Shown here piece by piece: positions 1-8,987 of a DNA stretch of 64,000 nt (the first letter of the stretch is position 1; each line of letters begins with the position of its first letter). Below the pieces are notes generated by a model. The model did no database searches, had not been told where the DNA came from, and saw nothing but the letters and a program-made list of their open reading frames with translations. The stretch is from the NCBI RefSeq assembly GCF_024399335.1, contig NZ_CP075339.1, positions 1,736,001-1,800,000 of the forward strand, read 5' to 3'. Origin of the DNA: Leucobacter aridicollis. GTDB lineage: Bacteria; Actinomycetota; Actinomycetes; Actinomycetales; Microbacteriaceae. A program made the translations under genes and the position numbers.

Positions 1-1
1 G

Positions 2-121
2 GCGGGCGGGGCTCGTTCCCGAGTTGAGCCGTGGGATGCGTTTTGGGGCCAGCGCTACGCGACAGTCATGGATCCTGACGGGAACGCGATCGACCTCTAT
101 GCGCCGCTTTCAGTGAGCTAG
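2..121 (+). CDS. VOC/glyoxalase family protein, C-terminal fragment
   Basis: This is the last 39 codons of a gene that begins before the window, ending in TAG. The visible residues include WGQRYATVMDPDGNAIDLY, the hallmark C-terminal strand of vicinal oxygen chelate (glyoxalase/bleomycin resistance/dioxygenase) domains, where the Asp-Pro-Asp-Gly-Asn turn precedes the last metal-side strand. The substrate cannot be told from this fragment. It runs towards uvrB, and a strong hairpin separates the two genes. Confidence 0.8.
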   Translation, partial: AGGARSRVEPWDAFWGQRYATVMDPDGNAIDLYAPLSVS

Positions 122-122
122 C

Positions 123-156
123 GGGGTTGGCGGCGTATGCACGCGCCGCCAACCCC
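123..156. terminator. Hairpin between convergent VOC gene and uvrB
   Basis: A perfect 13-bp stem (GGGGTTGGCGGCG at 123-135 and its complement at 144-156) with an 8-base loop starts just after the stop of the rightward VOC gene and ends before the stop of leftward uvrB. It probably serves as a shared bidirectional terminator, although there is no long T tract. Confidence 0.65.
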
Positions 157-165
157 GGCGGCTGC

Positions 166-2265
166 CTAGATGTGACCTGCAGCGTCCATGCTGCGCAACT
201 CGCGCTTCATCTCGGAGACCTCGTCGCGAAGCCGCGCCGCGAGCTCAAACTTGAGCTCCTCTGCGGCGAGCAACATCTGCGAGGTGAGGTCGGCGATGAT
301 CTCCTCGAGCTTGTCTGCGCCCTCCGCACCGATCGCTCCCGCCCGCGACGCGGCCTTGCCCTTCGTTCGCTGCGGTGAGCCCTTCTGCGCGTGCCTGGAC
401 GTTCGGTTCGCGAGCACCTCGTCCGTATCTGCGGCCTCCCGGTTGAGTACCTCCGTGATGTCGCCGATCTTCTTGCGCAGCGGCTTCGGATCGATCCCAT
501 GCTTGGTGTTGTACTCGATCTGGATCTCGCGGCGCCGGTTCGTTTCCTCGATAGCAAGCTGCATCGACGGCGTGATTCGGTCGGCGTACATGTGTACCTC
601 GCCCGAGACATTTCGCGCCGCGCGGCCGATCGTCTGGATGAGTGAGGTCGATGACCGGAGGAACCCCTCCTTGTCGGCATCGAGGATGGCGACAAGCGAC
701 ACCTCAGGAAGGTCGAGACCCTCACGCAGCAGGTTGATGCCAACGAGCACGTCGAACACGCCGGCGCGCAACTCCGTGAGCAGCTCTACCCGTCGAAGTG
801 TGTCGACGTCGGAGTGCAGGTAGCGCACCTGGACGCCGGCCTCTTCCATGAAGGTGGTGAGCTGCTCAGCCATTTTCTTTGTGAGCGTCGTGACGAGCAC
901 ACGCTCGTCGCGCTCGACCCTGCGGCGTACCTCCTCGAGGAGATCGTCGATCTGCCCCTCCGAGGGCTTCACGACGATTTCTGGATCGACGAGCCCAGTC
1001 GGTCGGATGATCTGCTCGACCACGCCGTCGGCGAGTTCCATCTCGTACTTCCCTGGGGTCGCCGAGAGGTAAACGGTCTGGCCGACGCGTTCCTTGAACT
1101 CGCCAAACTTCAGCGGGCGGTTATCCAGCGCACTCGGGAGTCGGAACCCGTGGTCGACAAGCGTGCGCTTTCGCGACGAGTCGCCCTCATACATCGCACC
1201 AATCTGCGGCACTGTCACGTGCGACTCGTCAATGACGACAAGAAAGTCGTCAGGGAAGTAGTCAAGCAGACAGTGCGGGGCCTCCCCAGGGACGCGCCCA
1301 TCCATGTGCATTGAGTAGTTCTCAATGCCAGAGCAGAAGCCGATTTGCTCCATCATCTCGAGGTCAAACGTCGTCCGCATGCGCAGACGTTGCTCCTCGA
1401 CAAGCTTGTTCTGCGATTTCAGCTCCGCTGAGCGCGCTTCGAGCTCGGTCGAGATGTCAGCCATCGCACGGTTCATGACCTCGCGGCTCGCGACGTAGTG
1501 TGACCCGGGGAAGACTGACACGCTCTCGACCTGTTTCACCACGTCGCCTGTGAGTGGATGCAAATAGTACAGCGCCTCGATCTCGTCGCCGAAGAACTCG
1601 ATCCTGATGGCGAGTTCCTCGTACATCGGAATGATCTCGACAGTGTCGCCCCGCACCCTGAAATTTCCGCGAACGAACTCGATATCGTTGCGCTGGTACT
1701 GCATTTGGACGAAGCGCCTGAGCAGCACATCGCGGTCGAGGCGATCCCCAACCTGCAGCGGCACCATTGCCTCGTAATACTCCTCGGGCTTGCCGAGGCC
1801 GTAGATGCACGACACTGTCGAGATGACGACGACGTCGCGACGGCTCAGCAATGAGTTTGTTGTCGAGTGGCGAAGACGTTCCACCTCGGCGTTCACCGAG
1901 GAGTCTTTCTCAATGAACGTGTCTGTTTGCGGGACGTACGCCTCGGGCTGGTAGTAGTCGTAGTAAGAAACGAAGTATTCAACAGCGTTGTTGGGCATGA
2001 GCTCACGAAACTCGTTCGCGAGCTGGGCGGCAAGTGTCTTGTTGTGGGCAAGAATGAGCGTGGGCCGTTGCACCTGTTCAATGAGCCACGCGGTGGTCGC
2101 AGACTTCCCTGTTCCGGTCGCGCCGAGGAGCACAATGTCGGTCTCACCGGCATTGATGCGGCTTGCGAGCTGCTCGATTGCTTGCGGCTGATCTCCGCTC
2201 GGCTCGTACTCACTGACGACCTCGAACGGGCGAACGCTGCGGGTTGTTTCCATGCAATCAAGCAT
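166..2265 (-). CDS. uvrB: Excinuclease ABC subunit UvrB
   Basis: UvrB is the damage-verifying helicase-like subunit of nucleotide excision repair. It loads with UvrA, inserts a beta-hairpin between the strands and recruits UvrC. Visible features are the Walker A loop GATGTGKS at residues 48-55, the aromatic beta-hairpin region with [15 protein letters not shown] near residues 97-112, the helicase DESH box, and a C-terminal UVR helix pair near residues 650-690 that binds UvrC. The length (699 aa) is normal. The start is uncertain: ATG at 2265 has a GAGG only three bases upstream, while a second in-frame ATG at 2253 ([10 protein letters not shown]) lies where homologues usually begin. A LexA-like box just upstream suggests SOS control. 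Confidence 0.97.
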   Translation of the reverse strand: MLDCMETTRSVRPFEVVSEYEPSGDQPQAIEQLASRINAGETDIVLLGATGTGKSATTAWLIEQVQRPTLILAHNKTLAAQLANEFRELMPNNAVEYFVSYYDYYQPEAYVPQTDTFIEKDSSVNAEVERLRHSTTNSLLSRRDVVVISTVSCIYGLGKPEEYYEAMVPLQVGDRLDRDVLLRRFVQMQYQRNDIEFVRGNFRVRGDTVEIIPMYEELAIRIEFFGDEIEALYYLHPLTGDVVKQVESVSVFPGSHYVASREVMNRAMADISTELEARSAELKSQNKLVEEQRLRMRTTFDLEMMEQIGFCSGIENYSMHMDGRVPGEAPHCLLDYFPDDFLVVIDESHVTVPQIGAMYEGDSSRKRTLVDHGFRLPSALDNRPLKFGEFKERVGQTVYLSATPGKYEMELADGVVEQIIRPTGLVDPEIVVKPSEGQIDDLLEEVRRRVERDERVLVTTLTKKMAEQLTTFMEEAGVQVRYLHSDVDTLRRVELLTELRAGVFDVLVGINLLREGLDLPEVSLVAILDADKEGFLRSSTSLIQTIGRAARNVSGEVHMYADRITPSMQLAIEETNRRREIQIEYNTKHGIDPKPLRKKIGDITEVLNREAADTDEVLANRTSRHAQKGSPQRTKGKAASRAGAIGAEGADKLEEIIADLTSQMLLAAEELKFELAARLRDEVSEMKRELRSMDAAGHI

Positions 2266-2269
2266 AATC

Positions 2270-2315
2270 CTCAGATCGCCCTATTCGAAACTTTGTTCGC
2301 ATAGGGCGATCTGAG
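2270..2315. terminator. 46-bp palindrome between alcohol dehydrogenase and uvrB
   Basis: Perfect 15-bp arms (CTCAGATCGCCCTAT at 2270-2284, complement at 2301-2315) continue after one mismatch with four more pairs (CGAA/TTCG) around a 6-base loop. It follows the stop of the leftward dehydrogenase gene and ends five bases before the first uvrB ATG, so as RNA it could end dehydrogenase transcription, or hide the GAGG in front of uvrB. No T-run follows it. Confidence 0.55.
2285..2300 (-). promoter_or_regulatory. LexA-like SOS box of uvrB
   Basis: The 16 bases TCGAAACTTTGTTCGC match the actinobacterial LexA consensus TCGAAC-N4-GTTCGA at 10 of 12 defined positions. The site is about 20-35 bases upstream of the uvrB start, where LexA would block the promoter. 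uvrB is a classical SOS gene, which supports the reading. It sits in the centre of a larger palindrome. Confidence 0.6.
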
Positions 2316-2322
2316 AGTGTTG

Positions 2323-3364
2323 CTACGGGACGAGGACTGCGCGACCGGCGATGCGTCCGTGGTGGAGGTCGTCGAAGGCCTCGCGCGCGTTGTCGAGTGA
2401 GTACGGCACGACCTCTACCGCGATCTTGCCCGCGGCGGCGAGGGCAATGACCTCGCGCATGTCGCTTCGGGTGCCGCCGTAGGCACGCTCGATGTTCACG
2501 CCCCACGGCAGCCCGGCACCAGCTCCGGCGCGGTACTCGAATGCGCCCCCGCCGAGGCCGACGAAGCGGATTGCGCCGCCACCGCGGACGACTGACACCG
2601 CGAGGTTCACCGTGGGCTGCACCCCGACGAAGTCGAAGACGACGTCGGCGCCTACTCCCCCGGTCTCCGCAAGGATTCGAGTTGCGGCCTCGCCATCGCT
2701 CGGAATCGCAAGGTCAGCTCCATGCTGTTCAGCGAAGGCGAGCTTTTCTGTATCGGTGTCGAGCGCAATGACCCTGGCGCCCGTCGTGGCTGCGAGAATC
2801 TGCAGTGCCATATGGCCAAGGCCGCCGAGACCGATGAGAACGACTGTCGAGTCACCTGTCATGCGGTCGCGAACCGTGTTGATTGCGTGCATAGGGGTGA
2901 GTGCGGCGTCGGCGAGCGGGGCAGCTGCCACTGGATCCAGATCACCGAGAGGATCGAGGTGGCGGGCTTTCACCGCAATGAAATCGGCCATGCCGCCTGG
3001 GCTGCCGATACCGGGTGACAGCGGCGCGAGGCTGCCTCGGGGTGCGACGACCTCGCACTGGTTGTCTCGCCCTGCGAGACACTCGCGGCACCGGCCGCAA
3101 GACAGGATCAGCGAGACAATCGCCCGATCCCCGACCGTCCAGCCAGAGACGTCGGCCCCCAACTGCTCGACGATGCCCGCCACTTCGTGGCCGAGGGTAC
3201 TGCCAATGAGTGGGCTCTCATCACCCCCCAGCGATAATGCTGATGTCAGAGTGGCAGACGCCCGCGCCGCCGACGCGCAGGAGTACCTCATCTGGCGCGA
3301 TCTCGGGGGTTGGCTTCTCTTGTACCTCGACTGTGTTGTTCCGAACGAAGGTGACAGCGCGCAT
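2323..3364 (-). pseudogene. Zinc-dependent alcohol dehydrogenase, frameshifted in a homopolymer
   Basis: This is a medium-chain NAD(P)-dependent alcohol dehydrogenase split over two frames. The first part starts at ATG 3364 behind GAGGAGAGGA and reads MRAVTFVRNNTVEV to CHSDISIIAGG. It then runs into a stop. The second frame resumes as GDESPLIGSTLGHEVAG and continues to the end. The break lies in a run of six C at 3224-3229 (six G on the coding strand). Five G would join the frames without loss. All expected parts are otherwise present: the catalytic-zinc Cys in CHSD and His-Glu in GHE, the four structural-zinc cysteines in CGRCRECLAGRDNQC, and a Rossmann GLGGLG motif. Either the gene is recently inactivated or the base is a sequencing error. 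The substrate is unknown. Confidence 0.85.
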
Positions 3365-3582
3365 GAAACGGTTCCTCTCCTCAACTGACGACCGGCTCGG
3401 TTCAGGGCGTTCGGTGCGTGGTCCAACGGCCCCTCCCCTCACTCCGGCTATTCGTTCCCTTAGGCTACGCCTGTGGCCTCTTCTCTGCTGCACGATCGTT
3501 CACAGTTATCAAGTTTCACCAGAATTGGGCGTGATAATCTAGGCCCTCCTAGCCGGAGCATCGACAGAGAGTGGGACTACTT

Positions 3583-4107
3583 GTGAAACTCGCAGAGGCG
3601 CTTGCGCTCCGCGGCGACACGCAGAAACGAATCGCCCAGCTGCGCTCGCGCATCGTTGCGAACGCTCACTATCAAGAGAGCGATACTCCGGTCGAAGATG
3701 CAGCTGCACTGCTTGCGGAGGTTGAGCTCGCGGTTGGTGAACTCGAGGTGCTCGTGCGGAGCATTAACGCAACAAACTCAGCGATCCAGCTTGAAATCGC
3801 GCCGAAGTCACCGAGCGGCGGCCGCCGCCGCCAACAGAGCGGTGCTGCGACAGCGTCCGAGGTCACGATGACCGACGCGTTAGCGCGTCGCGATAGTCTT
3901 CGACTGCGTCACTCGATTCTTGTCGAAGCGGCTGACGCCGCACAGGACCAGGGCATGTTCCGCCAAATGCGATCAGAGCTTCGCCAAATCTCTGCCCTGC
4001 AGGTCCCTGACCTGCGCGCCCAGGCCGATACACTCGCCCGAGAACTGCGCGAGCTCGACGCTCAGATTCAGCAGGCGAACTGGCTGAACGACCTCGTCGA
4101 GGGCTAG
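3583..4107 (+). CDS. DIP1984 family protein
   Basis: A 174-residue, largely helical protein of the DIP1984 family (named after a Corynebacterium diphtheriae protein), which is widespread in actinobacteria and without an established function. It has heptad-rich segments near residues 10-85 and 95-170 and a short basic Gly-Arg linker (SGGRRRQQSG) near the middle. I prefer the GTG at 3583, which gives MKLAEALALRGDTQKR like family members; a GTG at 3571 adds four residues. The gene is divergent from the broken alcohol dehydrogenase and convergent with the YcaQ-type gene. A possible -10 element (GATAAT) lies near 3531. Confidence 0.8.
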   Translation: MKLAEALALRGDTQKRIAQLRSRIVANAHYQESDTPVEDAAALLAEVELAVGELEVLVRSINATNSAIQLEIAPKSPSGGRRRQQSGAATASEVTMTDALARRDSLRLRHSILVEAADAAQDQGMFRQMRSELRQISALQVPDLRAQADTLARELRELDAQIQQANWLNDLVEG

Positions 4108-4175
4108 CGATCCAGTAGTAAACCACAACTTCATATGCGCGAGTCGGTACCGATTCGACCAGCGGGCACACCCCG

Positions 4176-4197
4176 AGCCAGACGGGAAACTCTGGCT
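4176..4197 (+). terminator. Weak hairpin after the DIP1984-family gene
   Basis: A 7-bp stem AGCCAGA/TCTGGCT with an 8-base loop is the only clear hairpin I see in the 271-base convergent gap 4108-4378. It lacks a T tract, so terminator function is tentative. I see no gene in the rest of this gap. Confidence 0.3.
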
Positions 4198-4378
4198 TCT
4201 AGGAGGGTGGCGGGCAACCCACACACTGACAGTGCAGCCCAGCACTTGGCACATGTGACTGCTTACCCAGCACACTGCACTACCGCGTGCCGGGGTCGAG
4301 TCGGGAGGGTGGGGTCGGGGACATTTCGCGAACGTTCGAATCAGTGGTGACCGCAGCGTGGGGTGTTGCCTCCAAGAA

Positions 4379-5578
4379 CTAGTTCCTGAGCCTCAGGTCC
4401 AGATTGCCCACGCCTGTGCTTCGAATGTCACTCAGCCCCTGCCAGTCAGCCGCGGCACGCAGTAGCTCTGCCGCAACATCGCTTGTATGCTGAGGCGCCC
4501 CAGGCTCCTGCCAGGCCGCCTGCACAAGCAGCGCGTCCCCCGGCCTGTCGGCTTTGAGGTCGATACGCCCTGCGAGCCGCCCTCCCACGAGAAGGGGAAG
4601 GCAGTAGTAACCGAACTGTCGTTTCTCTTTCGGAGTGTAGATCTCGATGCGGTAGTGGAAGTCGTGGATTCGCTCGGCGCGCGGGCGGAACCATACGATC
4701 GGATCGAACGGAGTCAGCAGTGCGTTCGGCGCGAGTCGCGATGGGATGGCCGCGTCACGGTGCAGCCACGCGATCTCCGGCGTGCCGTTCTTGCCGAGCC
4801 AACCCTCGACCTCAACTTGGGTAAGCTCGCCCGACTCGACGAGATCTGCAACCGCGGCCTTCGCCTCCGGGGTCTTCAGCCTGTGGTAGTCGGCGATGTC
4901 GGCGAGCGTTCCGACGCCAAGCGAGCGGGCGGCTCGTGCCACAAGTTCGCGCTGCGCGGTCGTGCGGTCGACAGCGCGAAGGTGGGGTTCGGCAATGACC
5001 TGTTCCGCAAGCGCGTAGCGACGCTGAAAAGACTCGCGCCCGGCGGACACGACCTCGCCTGCAGCAAACAGTACTTCGACGGCGTGTTTCGTGTCGCTCC
5101 AGTCCCACCACGGGCCGCGCTTTTGTCGGGGGCCGTCTTCAAGCTCTCGCACGAGCTGTGGGCCGTCACTGCGTAACCGCTCCCTGACAGCCTCGATGCT
5201 GGGAGCGAGGCGCTCCCAGCGGCCGTCGCGCGTGTGGCGTGCGCGAAAGTCATCCATGCGCCACCCGAAGAGAGGCCTGTCCGAGACGGGAATGAACGCG
5301 GCCTCGTGGGCCCAGTACTCGGTGAACTCGCCGCTTCTCCAGAGGTGGTCGTCGAGATTGTCTTGCGCGTAGCAGCCGTGACGAGAGAAGACAGGCATGT
5401 AGTGACTGCGGGAAAACACGTTCACCGAATCGATCTGCAGCACATGCAGTTTAGAGAGCGCCTTGTCGAACGGGCGGCGCTTCGCAATCTTCGGAGAGTT
5501 CGCGAAGCCTTGCGCCGCAAGCGAAACACGGCGCGCCTCGGCGGCGCTCAGTGTGGCGGTGGATCCTGCTGGGGTCAT
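4379..5578 (-). CDS. YcaQ/AlkX-type DNA glycosylase (winged-helix HTH_42)
   Basis: A 399-residue winged-helix protein of the HTH_42 (DUF1006) family, which includes E. coli YcaQ and Streptomyces AlkZ, monofunctional glycosylases that remove alkylated bases and unhook interstrand crosslinks. The N-terminal region holds LHVLQIDSVNV near residues 44-54. Its Gln-x-Asp matches the catalytic motif of the YcaQ branch; AlkZ has Gln-x-Gln. Other family features are the YWAHEAAFIP and LLTPFDPIVW blocks. It may repair endogenous or environmental alkylation damage rather than protect a toxin producer, since no biosynthetic cluster is nearby. The upstream regulator gene ends nine bases before its start, so the two may be co-transcribed leftwards. 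Confidence 0.85.
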   Translation of the reverse strand: MTPAGSTATLSAAEARRVSLAAQGFANSPKIAKRRPFDKALSKLHVLQIDSVNVFSRSHYMPVFSRHGCYAQDNLDDHLWRSGEFTEYWAHEAAFIPVSDRPLFGWRMDDFRARHTRDGRWERLAPSIEAVRERLRSDGPQLVRELEDGPRQKRGPWWDWSDTKHAVEVLFAAGEVVSAGRESFQRRYALAEQVIAEPHLRAVDRTTAQRELVARAARSLGVGTLADIADYHRLKTPEAKAAVADLVESGELTQVEVEGWLGKNGTPEIAWLHRDAAIPSRLAPNALLTPFDPIVWFRPRAERIHDFHYRIEIYTPKEKRQFGYYCLPLLVGGRLAGRIDLKADRPGDALLVQAAWQEPGAPQHTSDVAAELLRAAADWQGLSDIRSTGVGNLDLRLRN

Positions 5579-5587
5579 GATGCCACG

Positions 5588-6421
5588 CTACAGTGTGCCA
5601 CCGACAGCGGCGCGGGCTGCTCCGTGCAGGCCCGGTGGTGCTGGGGCATAGATCACGACGTGCATGTCGGCAGCGTCTGAGGGGACGAGCCTGTGGTGCT
5701 CGAACACGAGCTCGCCATCGGTCGGATGCGTGAAGGTTCGAAGCCGCGAGGTGAACCGGCTCACAGTTTGCTCAGCCCACTGTTCGCGAAACTCCGGACT
5801 GAGTTCCGTGAGCGACTCGATGAGCGCGCGGTGGCGCTCTGAGCTCAACCTGACGCCAGACTCTGCTCTGAATTCCGCGAGGAAGCTCCTGCTGTCGCGC
5901 TCCCAGTTCGGAAGGAGCTCGCGGTTGCGCGGATCTGTGTAGATGATGCGCAGCAGGTTTCGCTCCGCTGCAGGCGTATCTACGATCGGTCCGTAGAGCC
6001 ACTCGTAGCCAGCGTTCCAGCCGACGATTGTCCAATCGCTCGTAAGAATGAACGCTGGAAATTCGAAGGCTCTGATGAGGTTCAAGAGATGTGCCGGCGC
6101 CTCGTCGGGTGGAGCCGGCTGCTGCGCACGGCCAGGCGTGGCTAGGGCGTGCACGTACTCGGCCTCAGGCTCAGTGAGTTGAAGTACTCGCGCCACCGCA
6201 TGTAACACCTGGTCGGATGCGTTGATGTCTCGCCCCTGCTCGAGCCAGGTGTACCAGCTCACACTGATGCCTGACAGTGTGGCTACTTCCTCGCGGCTCA
6301 GTCCTGTCTCGCTGCGGCGGTTTCCCGGTGGCAGGCCGAGCGCAGCGCGTGATTGCGCGCGCCGTTTGCTGGCGAGGAACTCCCCGAGCTGTTGGCCGCG
6401 GGCGGTGCGAGGACGAATCAT
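5588..6421 (-). CDS. MmyB-like helix-turn-helix transcriptional regulator
   Basis: A 277-residue regulator with an N-terminal Xre-type HTH (RSETGLSREEVATLSGIS near residues 35-53, followed by WYTWLEQGRDINAS) and a C-terminal PAS-like ligand pocket typical of MmyB-like proteins, seen in PAFILTSDWTIVGWNAGYEW and the conserved HPTDGELVFEHH block. Family members are mostly associated with fatty-acid or antibiotic-gene control, and many structures hold a bound fatty acid, but this protein's ligand is unknown. It is divergent from ilvD, with three AGTACT palindromes between the two genes, so autoregulation is likely and control of ilvD possible. Confidence 0.87.
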   Translation of the reverse strand: MIRPRTARGQQLGEFLASKRRAQSRAALGLPPGNRRSETGLSREEVATLSGISVSWYTWLEQGRDINASDQVLHAVARVLQLTEPEAEYVHALATPGRAQQPAPPDEAPAHLLNLIRAFEFPAFILTSDWTIVGWNAGYEWLYGPIVDTPAAERNLLRIIYTDPRNRELLPNWERDSRSFLAEFRAESGVRLSSERHRALIESLTELSPEFREQWAEQTVSRFTSRLRTFTHPTDGELVFEHHRLVPSDAADMHVVIYAPAPPGLHGAARAAVGGTL

Positions 6422-6429
6422 CAGATCAT

Positions 6430-6450
6430 AGTACTCCTAGTACTAGTACT
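6430..6450. promoter_or_regulatory. Triple AGTACT operator between the MmyB-like regulator and ilvD
   Basis: Three copies of the palindrome AGTACT (6430-6435, 6439-6444, 6445-6450) start nine bases upstream of the regulator's start codon and lie 45 bases from the ilvD ATG. The last two abut, forming a 12-base tandem. Position and symmetry fit the binding site of the adjacent HTH protein. This is an inference from the sequence alone. Confidence 0.5.
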
Positions 6451-6494
6451 TCTGCTCACTTCCCGTGCACACAGCCTCGTGGCCTACTGGAACA

Positions 6495-8354
6495 ATGCCC
6501 ACGTATCGCTCATTCACAGTCACCCATGGCCGCAACATGGCCGGCGCTCGCGCGTTGCTGCGTGCAGCCGGAGTCAACGGCGCCGATCTTGGCCGCAAGC
6601 CGATCATCGCCGTCGCGAACTCCTTCACAGAGTTCGTGCCGGGCCACACGCATCTTGCCCCGGTCGGGCGCATCGTCTCCGACGCGATCATTGAGGCTGG
6701 CGGTATCCCGCGCGAGTTCAACACGATTGCGGTCGACGACGGGATCGCGATGGGTCACGGAGGCATGCTGTACTCGCTGCCGTCCCGAGACCTCATCGCA
6801 GACTCGGTCGAGTACATGGTTGAGGCGCACTGCGCCGATGCGCTCATCTGCATCTCAAACTGCGACAAGATCACCCCGGGAATGCTGCTCGCAGCCTTGC
6901 GCCTCAACATTCCGACAGTGTTCGTGTCGGGTGGGCCTATGGAGTCCGGCCGGGCCGTGCTCGCGAACGGAATGGTGCGCACGCTTGACCTCGTCGACGC
7001 GATCTCAGACGCGGTCAACGACAGCATCTCGGACGAGGACATGCTGAAGATCGAGGAGTCCGCCTGCCCGACATGTGGATCATGCTCGGGCATGTTCACT
7101 GCGAACTCGATGAACTGTCTCACCGAGGCGATCGGGTTGTCGCTGCCTGGCAACGGTTCGACGCTCGCGACTCACACAGCGCGCAAGGCACTCTATGAGA
7201 ATGCCGGCAGAACGATCGTGGACATCACGAGGCGCCACTACGATGACGACGACTACAGTGTGCTCCCCCGTAGCATCGCGACGCCCGAGGCGTTCGGCAA
7301 TGCGATGGCCCTCGACATTGCGATGGGCGGCTCGACGAACACGATCCTCCACCTCCTTGCTGCGGCCCACGAGGCCGGGGTGGACTTCGGGCTCGACGAG
7401 ATCGACGCCGTGTCGCGTCGGGTGCCCTGCCTCGCGAAGGTCGCGCCCAATGTTGCAAACGGGAAGACGTATTACATGGAGGACGTGCATCGGGCAGGCG
7501 GCATTCCGGCGCTCCTCGGCGAGCTGCGCCGCGGCGGTCTACTCGACGACACAGTGCACACAGTGCACTCGAAGAACCTTGGAGACTGGCTCGACGAGTG
7601 GGACGTACGCGGCGGAAAGGCGTCAGACGAGGCGTTTGAGCTGTGGCACGCCGCCCCTGGCGGGGTGCGCTCGTCGACAGCTTTCTCGCAGTCCGAGCGG
7701 TGGCGCGACCTCGACCTCGACCAGGAGAACGGCTGCATTCACTCTGTCGAACACGCGTACTCCAAGGACGGGGGCCTCGCCGTCCTCCGCGGCAACATCG
7801 CCGTGGACGGTGCGGTTGTGAAGACCGCGGGCGTCGACGAGTCGATCTGGACGTTCTCGGGCCCCGCGGTGGTCTGCGAGTCGCAGGACGAGGCTGTCGA
7901 GAAGATCCTCAACAAGCAGGTGAACGAGGGCGACGTCGTTGTGATCCGGTACGAGGGGCCGAAGGGCGGACCCGGCATGCAGGAGATGCTCTACCCGACA
8001 TCGTTCCTGAAGGGTCGTGGACTCGGTAAGAAGTGCGCGCTGATCACTGACGGCCGCTTCTCGGGTGGCACGTCAGGTCTCTCGATTGGGCACATCTCCC
8101 CCGAGGCGGCGAGTGGTGGCATCATCGCCCTCGTTGAGGACGGCGATACGATCTCGATTGACATCCCGACGCGGGCGCTCACGCTTGACGTCCCGGAGGC
8201 CGAGCTTGAGCGCCGCCGAGCTGCACTCGAAGCAAGTGGCGGCTATCGTCCTAAGAATCGGGTCCGCCACGTCTCGGACGCGCTGCGAGCGTACGCAGCG
8301 TTCGCGCAGTCGGCCGACAAGGGCGCCGTGCGGGTCATCCCCGAGGCGTTCTAG
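6495..8354 (+). CDS. ilvD: Dihydroxy-acid dehydratase
   Basis: IlvD dehydrates 2,3-dihydroxy-isovalerate and 2,3-dihydroxy-3-methylvalerate to the 2-keto acids, the third common step of valine, leucine and isoleucine synthesis. From the ATG at 6495 the protein has 619 residues and begins [20 protein letters not shown], like the E. coli-type enzyme. A GTG at 6465 would add ten unconserved residues. Iron-sulfur cluster cysteines are visible in NCDKITPG and [11 protein letters not shown], and the C-terminal [16 protein letters not shown] block is intact. It stands alone rather than with ilvBNC, and its promoter region is shared with a divergent MmyB-like regulator. Confidence 0.96.
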   Translation: MPTYRSFTVTHGRNMAGARALLRAAGVNGADLGRKPIIAVANSFTEFVPGHTHLAPVGRIVSDAIIEAGGIPREFNTIAVDDGIAMGHGGMLYSLPSRDLIADSVEYMVEAHCADALICISNCDKITPGMLLAALRLNIPTVFVSGGPMESGRAVLANGMVRTLDLVDAISDAVNDSISDEDMLKIEESACPTCGSCSGMFTANSMNCLTEAIGLSLPGNGSTLATHTARKALYENAGRTIVDITRRHYDDDDYSVLPRSIATPEAFGNAMALDIAMGGSTNTILHLLAAAHEAGVDFGLDEIDAVSRRVPCLAKVAPNVANGKTYYMEDVHRAGGIPALLGELRRGGLLDDTVHTVHSKNLGDWLDEWDVRGGKASDEAFELWHAAPGGVRSSTAFSQSERWRDLDLDQENGCIHSVEHAYSKDGGLAVLRGNIAVDGAVVKTAGVDESIWTFSGPAVVCESQDEAVEKILNKQVNEGDVVVIRYEGPKGGPGMQEMLYPTSFLKGRGLGKKCALITDGRFSGGTSGLSIGHISPEAASGGIIALVEDGDTISIDIPTRALTLDVPEAELERRRAALEASGGYRPKNRVRHVSDALRAYAAFAQSADKGAVRVIPEAF

Positions 8355-8372
8355 GCGCGGCCGCCGGCACCC

Positions 8373-8447
8373 AAAACGCATTATCCCTCCGAGACCACGC
8401 CCTAACAACGGTTAGGAACGGGCGGTCTCGGAGGGATAATGCGTTTT
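8373..8447. terminator. Large bidirectional hairpin between ilvD and ndk
   Basis: Perfect 24-base arms (8373-8396 and 8424-8447) begin with AAAA and end with TTTT, and an inner 6-bp stem (CCTAAC/GTTAGG) with loop AACG sits inside. It lies between two convergent genes, so it can terminate both. The arms are far longer than needed for termination. Confidence 0.8.
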
Positions 8448-8499
8448 CGAGGCAGGCTGCTCCCAAGGCTGGCTGGCAGGCTCGGGAGCAGCGGCGTGC

Positions 8500-8916
8500 T
8501 TAGGCGAACCAGAGGCCGAGCTCGCGCTCAGCCGAGAGAGTCGAATCCGAGCCGTGCACGAGATTCTGCTGAACTGCGAGGCCCCAGTCGCGACCGAGAT
8601 CGCCGCGGATGGTGCCCGGGGCGGCGACGGTGGGGTCCGTCGCGCCAGCGATCGAGCGGAACCCCTCAATGACGCGCTCGCCCTCTGCGCGCACCGCAAC
8701 GACGGGCCCGGAGCTCATGAACTCGATAAGCGGCTCGTAGAACGGCTTGCCCTCGTGCTCTTCGTAGTGTGCAGCAAGCAGCTCGCGGCTCGGTGTTAGC
8801 ATACGCAGGCCACTGAAGGTGTAGCCCTTCGCCTCGATGCGGCGCAGGATCTCGCCTGTCAGCCCGCGGGCGACTCCGTCAGGCTTGACGAGGATGAGTG
8901 TTTGCTCGGTGGACAT
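8500..8916 (-). CDS. ndk: Nucleoside diphosphate kinase
   Basis: Ndk moves the gamma phosphate from ATP to other nucleoside diphosphates through a phosphohistidine. The 138-residue protein shows Lys11 in LVKPDGVARG and the active-site His121 in NLVHGSDS, the canonical family pattern. It is the last gene of the leftward run ileS-folC-DUF4233-ndk, an arrangement common in actinobacteria. A 71-base gap separates it from the DUF4233 gene, so it may also have its own promoter. The large hairpin at 8373-8447 ends the unit. Confidence 0.97.
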   Translation of the reverse strand: MSTEQTLILVKPDGVARGLTGEILRRIEAKGYTFSGLRMLTPSRELLAAHYEEHEGKPFYEPLIEFMSSGPVVAVRAEGERVIEGFRSIAGATDPTVAAPGTIRGDLGRDWGLAVQQNLVHGSDSTLSAERELGLWFA

Positions 8917-8987
8917 GAAGCTCCTGTTCGAGTTGTGTGTTCAGCAATATTCAGTCTAGTGAGAGGTGAGATGACGGGTCGCCCCGA

